From NCBI GenBank assembly GCA_944472135.2, contig OX235268.1:14762589-14826588 (forward strand): a DNA stretch of 64,000 bases, read 5' to 3'. The stretch is from Trichobilharzia regenti. Taxonomy: Eukaryota; Platyhelminthes; Trematoda; Strigeidida; Schistosomatidae. A program made the position numbers and the translations under genes. How positions within the stretch are numbered: the stretch's first letter is position 1; every line of letters begins with the position of its first letter. The notes beneath the pieces were generated by a model that worked only from the letters and a program-made list of their open reading frames with translations, ran no database searches and was not told the origin of the DNA. This document shows positions 55,771-64,000 of this stretch, piece by piece.

Positions 55771-56262
55771 CAATTGGTGGATGGTGGCTAGCAGTGGAAT
55801 CCAGGATGCGCATTTCGTCCTATTTGGGACTCGTCACTTGGATGTACCTGCATTTCTCAGTGAGTGACGATGTTCCCACCGAAGCTCGAACCCAGTGCCC
55901 ATAGTTCCAAACGCCAAAGCGTTATCCACTAGACCACTTGGGCCACGAGAGCCACCTCTTGTGCAACGGGTCATATTAATTATTGAATTGAATTTTTTGA
56001 TTTTCGCGTCGATTGATTGGACCGAAGTGCTCGGTCTCAGGTTGACACGTCGGCTTCTTGTGCAGATGCTTCGACGATGTCTGGGGATTTGATTTGTATA
56101 CAATTGGTGGATGGTGGCTAGCAGTGGAATCCACCATCCACCAGTTGTATATTAATTAAATACCCAGACATCGTCGAAGCATCTGCACAAGAAGCCGACA
56201 TGTCAACCTGAGACCGAGCACTTCGGTCCAATCAATCGACGGGAAAATCAAAAATTCAACTC
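55771..56262. mobile_element. SM-alpha-like fold-back with 19-bp target duplication
   Basis: A 492-bp single insertion. On the minus strand, from the centre (about 56133): GGATTCCACTGCTAGCCACC, body (CGAGCACTTCGGTCCAATCA), A box (GGCCCAAGTGGTCTAGTGGA), B box GGGTTCGAGCTTC, hammerhead (55790-55850), ending 37 nt past its cleavage site. To the right of the centre is a plus-strand body only (56134-56262). The long palindrome is about 55985-56128 against 56134-56262. Confidence 0.85.
55790..55850 (-). ncRNA. SM-alpha hammerhead ribozyme, core mutated
   Basis: The minus strand reads GGTACATCCAA-GTGACGA-GTCCCAAATAGGAC-GAAA-TGCGCATC-CTGGATTCC. Stem II (GTCC/GGAC), the GAAA box, the very short palindromic stem III and the ATC cleavage triplet match the schistosome satellite hammerhead. 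Core C3 is G while G8 is unchanged, so the C3-G8 pair is lost and self-cleavage is unlikely. This is the most complete SM-alpha ribozyme in the window. Confidence 0.8.
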
Positions 56263-56281
56263 AATAAAGCAAATTATTATA
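56263..56281 (+). repeat. 19-bp target-site duplication, right
   Basis: Same 19 bases as 55752-55770. Confidence 0.9.
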
Positions 56282-56329
56282 ATTATAATTGTTCGTCAAC
56301 TACACGCACACATATATGCATGTGGTTCA

Positions 56330-56480
56330 CATTCACTTCCATGGTGGGTGCACAGCTAACCCTTGCTCAGCCTATGGTAAGACAGGTGAAGAAGAAAAGT
56401 TGGACATGAAGTGTTAGCAACCTCAAAGCTCCAGCTTTAAGTTCTATGTTCCAATTGGACGACGACTTAATGACTGAAAA
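56330..56480 (+). mobile_element. SINE3, degraded copy
   Basis: CATGGTGGGTGCACA head trace, then AAGAAAAGTTGGACATGAAG, GTTAGCAACCTC and CTTTAAGTTCTATGTTCCAA, collinear with the SINE3 body and tail but with a deletion between them. Confidence 0.55.
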
Positions 56481-56849
56481 GATATAAATCAGTCACCTTT
56501 AAAATGAGGCAAGGTATTTGTACATAATACACTATTCGATTTGGTATAAGTAGTTTCAAAGGAAACCTCCAGTCATCGGTTGGCATTTACCAGATCTAAA
56601 TGAAGTAACCACTAATCAGGAATTTATGTTAATTATGCATCAGCTATTGATGACTCGTATTTTCAAAAAAATATTCACCTCAGACTACCATCTGGTAAAG
56701 GTGACCAAACGGTGGATCCTTGAAGACATCCTACATGACCTAGACTCTAAGCATGATTTTCTTTCTCATGTTTTACAAACTTTAGGATATGCAAGCGCAA
56801 AGCAGCAAGTAGGCAGCAGAAGCATAGCTCCATTATGTATAAGATTTTA

Positions 56850-57290
56850 TTTTGATAGATCACACAGTGTTGTACAGTAATATTAACTGATGACCAACTT
56901 TCGAGCACAAATTATTACCGCTCATAACCATATCAAGGGACTCATTTACACAACGTTTTTGCTTCATTTGTATACATGAGTGAAATTGTTTAGACACTTG
57001 AATAAAAAAACCAATATAGGATAATGTATATTCAGAAATATTAATGTGAGTGTTACCAATCAAGTACAATCAGATGGGAAGTAAGACGAGTGTTTTTATA
57101 GTCAAAATAAGTAACTTGTTAGAATGTTGCGATGTGTTTGAATTGAAATAGAATTTTAAGATTATTTATTATCCTCTTCTGAAATGACCGGTGGTAATAA
57201 TATCTTCCATATTTTTGGTATTTGCATTGAGTCATTTCTGTTACATGTGTTGGGTGTAGACTCAATGAGCCAGGATTCAGTAATCAACCT
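56850..57290 (+). repeat. Unassigned direct repeat, copy 1
   Basis: Shares ACAGTAATATT, CACAATTTATAGCTGCTCAT-like, CATATCAAG and TGTGTTGGGTGTAGA..TCAATG with 63560-63845 in the same order. No protein signal. Confidence 0.55.
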
Positions 57291-57389
57291 CTCTCGCGCT
57301 CCACCTATCTGTATTACTTTTTAGAATTTTAACCCTCTCCCACCCTGCTGTGCGTTTGTGTGTTAATACGTGAAGTGCAATAGCTGAGC

Positions 57390-57850
57390 TCTTTCTTAAT
57401 TACTTATCTTTTCAGGGTCAATCATTCTTCCTTTAGCTAAATTCTTATGTTCCGACAATCTGACTACCCCTGACCTACTAGTTCGACCTATGTAGTTGAC
57501 TGAACTCACAGTCATTGCAGGGTATTTTGTAAATCATATTATTTTGTTTAATTGGGTCCACTGGGTGTTTTAGCCTACAGAGCTTGTCCTATCTGAGTGA
57601 GTTTGTAGGTTTGAATGTCACCCTAATTCTTGCTTTATTAAGAATCCTACTTATGGAGGGCCTCACATGTCCCCTGCTTATATGGTATAACAGGGGATGA
57701 TTTATATTCTCTCTTATTTGTGTTATCATTAGTAGTTCCACAATTATTTTTATTTTGTTTTTGGCCTTTACTGATCTTCCTAATGAATTTTATAGGATAG
57801 TTATTCAACACCAATGTCTTTTCTTCCATCTGTTTTATTTCGTCATTTAG
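57390..57850 (-). pseudogene. Divergent PLE endonuclease relic
   Basis: The minus strand reads EEKTLVLNNYPIKFIRKISK (57770-57830, thumb), a middle without match, then DPIKQNNMIYKIPCNDC (57490-57560, the segment before GIY-YIG), and a GIY-YIG trace with stops. It resembles the 20.0-20.6 kb subfamily. Confidence 0.6.
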
Positions 57851-58365
57851 GTCTTTTCTTGTGCATCAGAGGCAGTTAGCGAAGACAGGTGAAGATAAAG
57901 ACGTCAAGACTGTTGAGGATAACTGACTACCAGCAGCAGCAAACACCAAAAACAGGATCAATCTAAAGGAAGTCAAGCTGCTAACCGGAACAAGCAGCGG
58001 TTTTTTCATTCACAAGCTGAGCAGATGAGGATTGCTCAGCCAGTCAGGATTGGATAAGCAAGATTTATTATCTCAGCAGTGATTTAATAGTCTCAAATTT
58101 GATCGAACGCTGATTATTAATTAACTAGCGTCACGTTTCTAGTCCTTTGTTTGGTGCAGACTGAATTTTATCAGTCACGTCTACAATGTGGCCATCAACA
58201 GCCTAGGTGGCTTGTCATCATGGTGCACTCTGAATTGTTGTTATTAAGTGTTTGAAAGCTGTCAGCAGGGAGCGCCGTTTAAACCTAGGTTTCATGCTTA
58301 TTGCCAGTCGTCACATAGTGTTCAACCAAATTATTTGATACACTTCTGAAGGAGGTTAGTCGTCA
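57851..58365. other. No feature recognised
   Basis: Unassigned, non-coding. Confidence 0.35.
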
Positions 58366-58369
58366 GCCT

Positions 58370-58640
58370 GAATAACTTAGTGGTAATGTCTTTGACTGAA
58401 GTACTGAGTGACACAGGCTCAAATCTCAGGGGGTATACAAGTTCCTTCAAGACCGCAGATACATCAACAAGCATGAAACGTAGGTCCACGGTTTCCCATC
58501 GATTGCGTCAAATCACCTCATATACACGACTGTCTATCTGAATAATTGGAAAACCATCAGGTAGTACTTGACAACTATTTCCTCCAAGTTTGGAACTCAC
58601 CGATGGTAAGCACTCACAGCAGTTCGGAACCAGGACCCTT
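58370..58640. mobile_element. tRNA-like head and SINE2 minus arm
   Basis: 58375-58435 has CTTAGTGGTAATGTCTTTG (A-box-like) and CAGGCTCAAATCTC (B-box-like). 58520-58640 (minus) has AATTGGAAAACCATCAGGTA, GTTTGGAACTCACCG and GTTCGGAACCAGGACCC of a SINE2 arm. Both are worn. Confidence 0.5.
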
Positions 58641-58809
58641 AAGTTCCAAATGAAAATGCAGATTATACACCTACTGGTACTCAACTCAATCAAATCTACA
58701 CAAACTAACTTTTCACCAGTAAACACTTCTTATCACAGAATCTTCAGGTTAAGAAAAACCAGTAAGTGACCTGTCACTAGAATACTGTTCTTTAAACAAA
58801 CTGTAATTT

Positions 58810-59325
58810 CTTTAATGCACCTAAGATTTTCCTGTCGATTGATTGAACCGAAGTGCTCTGTCTCAGGTTGACATGTTGGCTGTTTGTACAGACGCTTAAA
58901 CAATGTCTGGTCATGTGACTTGAAGCATATTGGTGGGTGATGACTAGCAGTGGAATCCACGACGCGCATTTCGTTCGATTTGAGACTCGTCTTCTGGGTT
59001 TATCCACAGTCCCCATTCAGTGATTGACTGTGTTTCTATCGAAGCTGGAACCGAAAACCGAACACTTTGGCCCAATAACTTGACGAGAATATCTAAATTA
59101 AATTAAACAGTTATAAGATCCGTTGCACAAGAGGTGGGTGTCATGACCCAAATGGTCTGGTGGATAAAACTTAAGCGTTTGAAACTATGGGTACTGGGTT
59201 CGAATGTCGGTGGGAACACCACCACCCGCTGACTAGGAAATGCGGGTGCATCCAGGTGATGAGTCCCTGATAGAACTATATGTGCATCATGGATTTCACT
59301 GCTAATCACAATGCATTATTTGACT
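58810..59325. mobile_element. SM-alpha-like fold-back (B-box switch type, second copy)
   Basis: Minus half: CGATTGATTGAACCGAAGTG, hammerhead (core AAGACGA, stem II GTCTCAAATCGAAC) and B box GGAACC. It switches near 59052 to a plus half: GAACACTTTGGCCCAATAAC, A box CCCAAATGGTCTGGTGGATA, B box GGGTTCGAATGTC, then hammerhead CCAG-GTGATGA-GTCCC (59240-59300). Same arrangement and switch point as 53310-53815. Confidence 0.75.
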
Positions 59326-59615
59326 ACGAATTATAATTTCGTCGTGTCTCTTATGAATATTATCAGTTGAAACACTTTTTGAATGGAAAATAAACATAAC
59401 AGTTTCATACATTTATTCCCCTTAATTAATTTGAACAAAGCGAGAACTACAGTTTTACAAAATTAAAGTGGTACCCTCTTTTATTTCATTGCCTTCTCGT
59501 CAGATGCTTACAGGTCAAAGACATTATTAAATATATCTACAAAAACAATTTTGACATACTTGCACAGAGTTCATTTTTGAACAAAAATCAACCGATCAAT
59601 ATACGCATACACTAA

Positions 59616-59619
<4 letters not shown>

Positions 59620-59654
<35 letters not shown>

Positions 59655-59655
59655 C
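59620..59655. repeat. (TA)n microsatellite
   Basis: About 30 bp of pure TA. A similar run lies at about 63379-63404. Confidence 0.9.
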
Positions 59656-59744
59656 ATATATATTAAACAATATCCTGAACAATAATGATCATGCACAATG
59701 GAATATTTCAACATTACGTAATCAGATGAAAGAGAGGTGAAAAT

Positions 59745-59955
59745 ATTCAGTTACCAGGGGAAAGAAAGACTGATAACCGCTTCTTTCTGAAAGCACAAAT
59801 CTCGTCTCAGGCGACTGATGGAGATGGCTTCAGTAAACTTGAAGAGAATTGAGCTCTTTTGCCTATTGATAATTTTGGACGACTTTTCGATATCCATCTT
59901 ATGACAGACCCGTGTCAAGTAGATGCCTGACGATGGCACTGTTTGAAGCATTTTT
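59745..59955 (-). pseudogene. PLE C-terminus
   Basis: The minus strand reads SSILFKFTEAISISRLRRDL and CFQKEAVISLSFPW, the conserved PLE ending (compare AEAL.I.R.. in PLE F). The GIY-YIG core is not adjacent. Confidence 0.6.
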
Positions 59956-59959
59956 TCTT

Positions 59960-60760
59960 AGCTGGAGACATAAGCTTTTTAGTAGATATGTATATGTTGA
60001 TGTCTTTGGCCTGTAAGCAGCTGACAAGAAGGCAGCGAAATAAACAATGATGCTACCATTTTATTCTGCGAAAACTGTACTTCTTGCTATGTTCAAACAC
60101 AACTGTCTTACATAACTGGACATTAAAGGAATAAACATTATCTTCTTGAAAATATAAGGTTATATGACTGTCTTGTTTGTTTTTTTTTACAAACGTGTAA
60201 ATCCCTTTTCTACTATTCCGTATGGTATGGAATCACGTATTTGGACGTCCGTAGGTACGTACGTAGGCATGTAGACACATACGCTTACATACTGCTTTGT
60301 ACTCAGACATGGTATGCGACTCATCTCATAAATCATGTGTATATTGTCATTTCGTAATGTCTAGTCAATAGTTTTTGTTGTGTGCTTTTTGTGTTTGTTC
60401 TGTCCTCATTTACGGACATAGAAAGTAGTAGCACTTAGACGTGTCTTTCTGTGTAGGTATCTGGGTTATTTCTGTAAGTGTTTCTCATGGATACCAGTAC
60501 ATACAGCAATATATAACTGTATATATATATGTATACATACAAATTCCTTATATTATCAACTTTGATATACACAGACATATAAAAGAAAGACGAAATATGC
60601 ATGATATTTCAATGGCACTTTAGACAAAAAGATGATTAATTACGAAGAAAAGAGACTTTACGTTTTTGGTTTTTTATGTTTAAACCAATCAAAATGTTTA
60701 TGAAATTTGCTTCGAAATTCCTGAAAAATCAAATAGATGAATTTAATTATAAATATTATT
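59960..60760. other. No gene recognised
   Basis: AT-rich with short TA runs near 60520. 60060-60120 loosely resembles 27265-27310. Open frames are low complexity. Confidence 0.4.
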
Positions 60761-60764
60761 AGTG

Positions 60765-61920
60765 CCTCCTTGGGTTCTGAGTGGCAATAAAGGGCTTCAG
60801 TTGAATATCTGCATTTTGTCTTGTTCTCTAGGGTCATTTCTAACTAGAGTCTACGACTGTCCAACATCTCTCATCTCCTCCACATACGATCTCCTGCATA
60901 TTACCCTCGGATGCCTGTTGAAGTTGTTGCTTCTAGGTTTGGGTTCCCACTATGACAGATGATCTGGCGATGGTGCAATGTTACCTAACAGTCTACTCAG
61001 TGTGTGTTCGATTAGTTCGTCATTTCTTAGAATTTCTTGTTTCTGATTCCGTCTGGCTGGTCATCTGATCTTCAGTATGAAACCAACGAAGACGGCTGTT
61101 GGTAAATGTCTGTAGTGGCATGTTGGAAATGGGTTCCATGATGCGCCTACAAAGTTTCTGCCCAATACTGAACTGAATTAGCATTGATGTTGGAAATACA
61201 AATTTTGCTTTTTGTGCTCATTGCGGAACATTTCTAAAGTAATTCCAGAGAGATGAATGTCTGTTTCGACCTTCTAAAGCTTGGTACGTTCCACCTGTAG
61301 TTGAGGCGATGCTTTTCTCATAAGTGAAGGAAGTGATTGTTAATAATGATTGGTATTTGGTGTTGTCGCGTAGTTTATCGTCATCATTTCCGTCCTATCT
61401 TTGCTACCCACTCCTTCTACCAACTTGTTAGTTTCTATCCCTGAAATTCAGATCTTCTAGGGTCTTGCTTATCGTTCAGCCCAACAAACTCCTGTCTTCT
61501 CACTTCCATACACAACCTGACACATAATTCTAGCCACCATTATTAAGCGTATCATTGGTGATAGTGGAGGGGCACCCTTGTTTCACTCCTAACTTCACTT
61601 CAAAGGCTTCTCCATTTTTCCCGTTGTAGATCACATGACATGTGGCATTCATGTAGCTAGTGAATGATGCTGATGGGGATTTGAGGCAAATCAAAGCGTT
61701 GAAGTCGCTTCAAAATTAATTCATAGTCAACTCTATCGAAGGCCTTTTCAAAATAGATAAAGTTGAGATAGAGATAAGATAGTCGATGGTGATGAGTGCT
61801 ATTTTGGTCCGTACATAATTCCCCTTTCCTGAATCCAGCTTGTTACGGTTGGCAGAGTTCTGCGCTGACTGCATCTTTTATTCTCTACAGGATGACGGCA
61901 AAAATTTTCAGGAGTTAGTT
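60765..61920 (-). pseudogene. RTE reverse transcriptase to 3' end
   Basis: The minus strand, from 61860: QAGFRKG, motif A FIYFEKAFDRVDYELILKR (61690-61745), motif B VKLGVKQGCPS (61565-61600), YGSEKTGVCWAER (61480-61510), then the C-terminal region, ending RRSYVEEMRDV, GTRTRQNADIQLKPFIATQ and CCAAGGAGGCACTAATA (60765). One of the larger RTE remnants; the FADD region is deleted or scrambled and the frame is broken several times. Confidence 0.75.
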
Positions 61921-61939
61921 TGTTAAGATTAGATGTGTT

Positions 61940-62335
61940 TTTACGAGTTTGACCACGGATTGATATCTGTTAGAGAACCATTGAAAACCAGGTAGTAATG
62001 GACAGAGCTGGCTAGTGACTTTCTAGTGAGAAGTCGTGACCAGTGAGGTCCAACCAGTAAAGTATGAGGATAAAGTTGTCACCGATGGCATTGGTTGGTG
62101 GTCGTGCTAAATCACGCATTGATAGGAGTTAGAATTCATCGGCTGGCTAATGAATCGGGTTTCCAGCGGGTGAATGGTATGCAAACATGCCTTGTAGCCG
62201 ACAGGTCATGGGTTCGAAACTCTGTGATCGATACGCACTGCCGATGAATCACAAACTAGGACTAAGCAGCTATCCAGCACTCTCTGGCTTTCAGTGGTTA
62301 TCCAACTGATATCAATCCGTGATCAAACTCGTTAA
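61940..62335. mobile_element. SINE2 fold-back unit
   Basis: The outer ends ACGAGTTTGACCACGGATTG and CAATCCGTGATCAAACTCGT are complementary over about 20 bp. The minus arm is shortened (GGTAGTAATGGACAGAGC, no head). The plus arm is complete: GCCTTGTAGCCGACAGGTC, GGGTTCGAAAC, CAAACTAGGACTAAGCAGC and TCCAGCACTC. The spacer has GTCGTGACCAGTGAGG and GAATTCATCGGCTGGCTAAT. Confidence 0.75.
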
Positions 62336-62339
62336 GATG

Positions 62340-63373
62340 GTGAAAATACCAAGCGTTTCATTCTGATTCAATGTTCAGTGTCTACCTTCACTACTGAACA
62401 TTATATAAATAGACAAATGGAGACAGAAAAATAAATAAAAAGCAAGATATAAAACTATTTGTTTAAACTATCATTTTGAATTTCCTTTTGAATAGTTACA
62501 CTTTGACGAAAATACTTGGTCACTGTTAGTACATCAATTCTCAGTATAGACTCTGTGAAGATGTCACTGATATGGTGATACTTGATTCGTCATGGATACA
62601 CGCGTTGTCCGCATCGTTTCAGACAAAAGCAAAATCCGAATTTTCAGGTCTATTATAATTGGTGAACTGGTAACCATTACATAAGAGGTAGCTGTCGTGG
62701 CCCATTGAAGTAATAGGTAACGTTTCAGTCTTTGAAATCGTAGAAACGCTAGACGCATTCAGCTGAAACAACTCAAACAGAATAAAAACCACGTCCTGGA
62801 ACCTCTTGTCAGCCAACATCAAGAAAACACTGCCCTGCTAGTGGATTATTTACACAAGATCACTTTAATAACATTTATAGAGTTCAGTGACTTCTGGAGA
62901 AGAGGGGTCGAAAGTTCGATGATAGAATTTACACCAACCAAGCAGATGGTACAAGTTTGCTGCTCAATCGACGTACTCTTCTAAGCGTCATCCAGGTTAA
63001 TGAAACCTGGCAAGTAATGTTGCATTCGAGAATAAAATATGCTTATTGAAGTGTTTTTTTTTAATAAAGAGGATATCTGGTGAGTTCCCGGTTACGTTTA
63101 GGAAAGATTTAGTTAAGGTTTAGGCTACGGACAAGTTAGGATTTGGTTAATCTATTAAACGAGATATTAGGATTCGCTTGAGTTAGAATAAAGTTAGTTT
63201 AGAGATATTTTCACGTTAAGGTTAGAAGGCTTAGATAATTTACCTGCATAAAATTTAGCTCTAAATTACTCCGTTGATACTCCAATCGAAAACTGAGAGG
63301 TATTTTTGTGACAGGTCATAAAAAGGCACACTGTGTAACAGTTTAATGCCTTTGAATTCATTATTTTGATGAA

Positions 63374-63407
<34 letters not shown>

Positions 63408-63555
63408 ATACGCGAAAATCGCCTACATCGTGTGGCTAGCGTGTTCAAGATCAATCAATCATCTGTTGGTACTTACAGGTGCTTAAAGTTTAACTTTGCT
63501 CAGGAAACACAATTTAGTTTGACAAAGTCTCTGGTGATTTCCATTGTGGGTAAAA
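62340..63555. other. Mostly unassigned; faint SM-alpha trace
   Basis: 62685-62760 (AGAGGTAGCTGTCGTGGCCC) is an SM-alpha head relic. (TA)n at about 63379-63404. TTAGG-rich text around 63100-63240 (TTTAGGAAAG, GTTTAGGCTA, ATTAGGATTC) is irregular and not a telomere array. Confidence 0.4.
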
Positions 63556-63559
63556 TTTA

Positions 63560-63845
63560 TTTTTAGAAAGTCTCATAGTGTTGTTATACAGTAATATTTA
63601 CTGATTATCACGTTGCCAGCACAATTTATAGCTGCTCATTATCATATCAAGACACTATTCACGCAACTTTCTAATTTCGTTTATATAGTTCCACTATTTT
63701 TCATCGCTTGGCTTGATTAGTAGTAGTATTTTCCATATTTCTGATATAAGTGGTAAATCATTCTTATTGCATGTGTTGGGTGTAGATTCAATCGATGAAC
63801 AAAGATTCAGTAATCAACCAATCAATCAATAATCAATCAGAAAAA
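63560..63845 (+). repeat. Unassigned direct repeat, copy 2
   Basis: Collinear with 56850-57290 up to TTCAGTAATCAACC, then an (AATC)n tail near 63815-63840 that may mark its 3' end. Confidence 0.55.
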
Positions 63846-63874
63846 AAATATTGCTCTTCATACATTTAATAAAT

Positions 63875-63945
63875 ATGGTGGAGATATGTGGATGACACTT
63901 TTACTCTCAGTGTTGAAAGAAAGAACATATCTCCAGCTTCTTGAC
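63875..63945 (+). pseudogene. PLE RT motif C fragment
   Basis: RYVDDTFTLSVERKNISPAS: motif C with the YVDD catalytic pair kept, broken by a stop after 63940 and by a SINE. The remainder lies outside the window. Confidence 0.6.
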
Positions 63946-64000
63946 ACATTTATTTTTTCTTTTTGGTTACAGCTTGATTCCACACTGTATTTTTGGTACA
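63946..64000 (-). mobile_element. tRNA-headed SINE tail, cut by window end
   Basis: TACAGCTTGATTCCACACTG and TATTTTTGGTACA match 6505-6535, the tail of the SINE at 6488-6673. As there, it interrupts PLE coding sequence. Confidence 0.65.

Noticed and set aside
63080..63260. Telomere-like TTAGGG array
   Set aside because: TTAGG occurs irregularly with no tandem period.

Overview
The window looks like an intergenic or heterochromatic stretch of a blood-fluke genome (Schistosomatidae). It is AT-rich and packed with element families typical of schistosomes: SM-alpha-like tRNA/hammerhead SINEs, an RTE-clade LINE, a CR1/SR1-like LINE, Penelope-like elements (PLEs) with a GIY-YIG endonuclease, and gypsy-sized solo LTRs. 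I find no host protein-coding gene and no true tRNA or rRNA gene. Almost every readable peptide is a piece of reverse transcriptase (RT) or retroelement endonuclease (EN), and nearly all carry stops or frameshifts. Boundaries marked 'about' were drawn by eye.

Layout. 1-5.4 kb: an unknown repeat (R1), a fold-back 'SINE2', CR1-like RT remnants on both strands, a solo LTR, an RTE fragment and a PLE fragment. 5.8-10.5 kb: a PLE that received a tRNA-headed SINE and a 2,975-bp RTE with a 15-bp target-site duplication. 10.7-12.2 kb: a PLE with inverted flanking repeats. 13.15-14.3 kb: an inverted, diverged copy of the first 1.07 kb. 14.5-24 kb: SM-alpha and SINE2 fold-backs and two more PLEs with inverted arms. 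24.5-34.9 kb: a second solo LTR, a LINE 3' end and at least five PLE fragments. 35-46 kb: an intact chimeric SINE3 (15-bp duplication), tandem repeats, PLE fragments, and a SINE3 nested in SINE2. 46.9-52.9 kb: an RTE fragment, the youngest-looking PLE (two 366-bp inverted arms around an unbroken endonuclease frame), and a second copy of the 10.7-kb PLE. 53.3-64 kb: SM-alpha fold-backs (one with a 19-bp duplication), a CR1-like copy, a minus-strand RTE and a PLE motif-C fragment cut by the window end.

How the parts relate. Three themes recur. (1) Hammerhead ribozymes or hammerhead-shaped sequences occur in three unrelated families: SM-alpha, SINE2 and the PLE terminal repeats. (2) The same families occur repeatedly as head-to-head inverted (fold-back) units, and SINE2 keeps a conserved spacer between its arms, so the fold-back itself seems to be the propagating form. 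(3) SINE3 is a tRNA head joined to an RTE 5' leader segment and the RTE 3' tail, so it probably parasitises the RTE machinery. The main candidate for something undescribed is the SINE2 fold-back: two divergent tRNA-like heads, each followed by a hammerhead-like fold in which the essential C3 is usually replaced.
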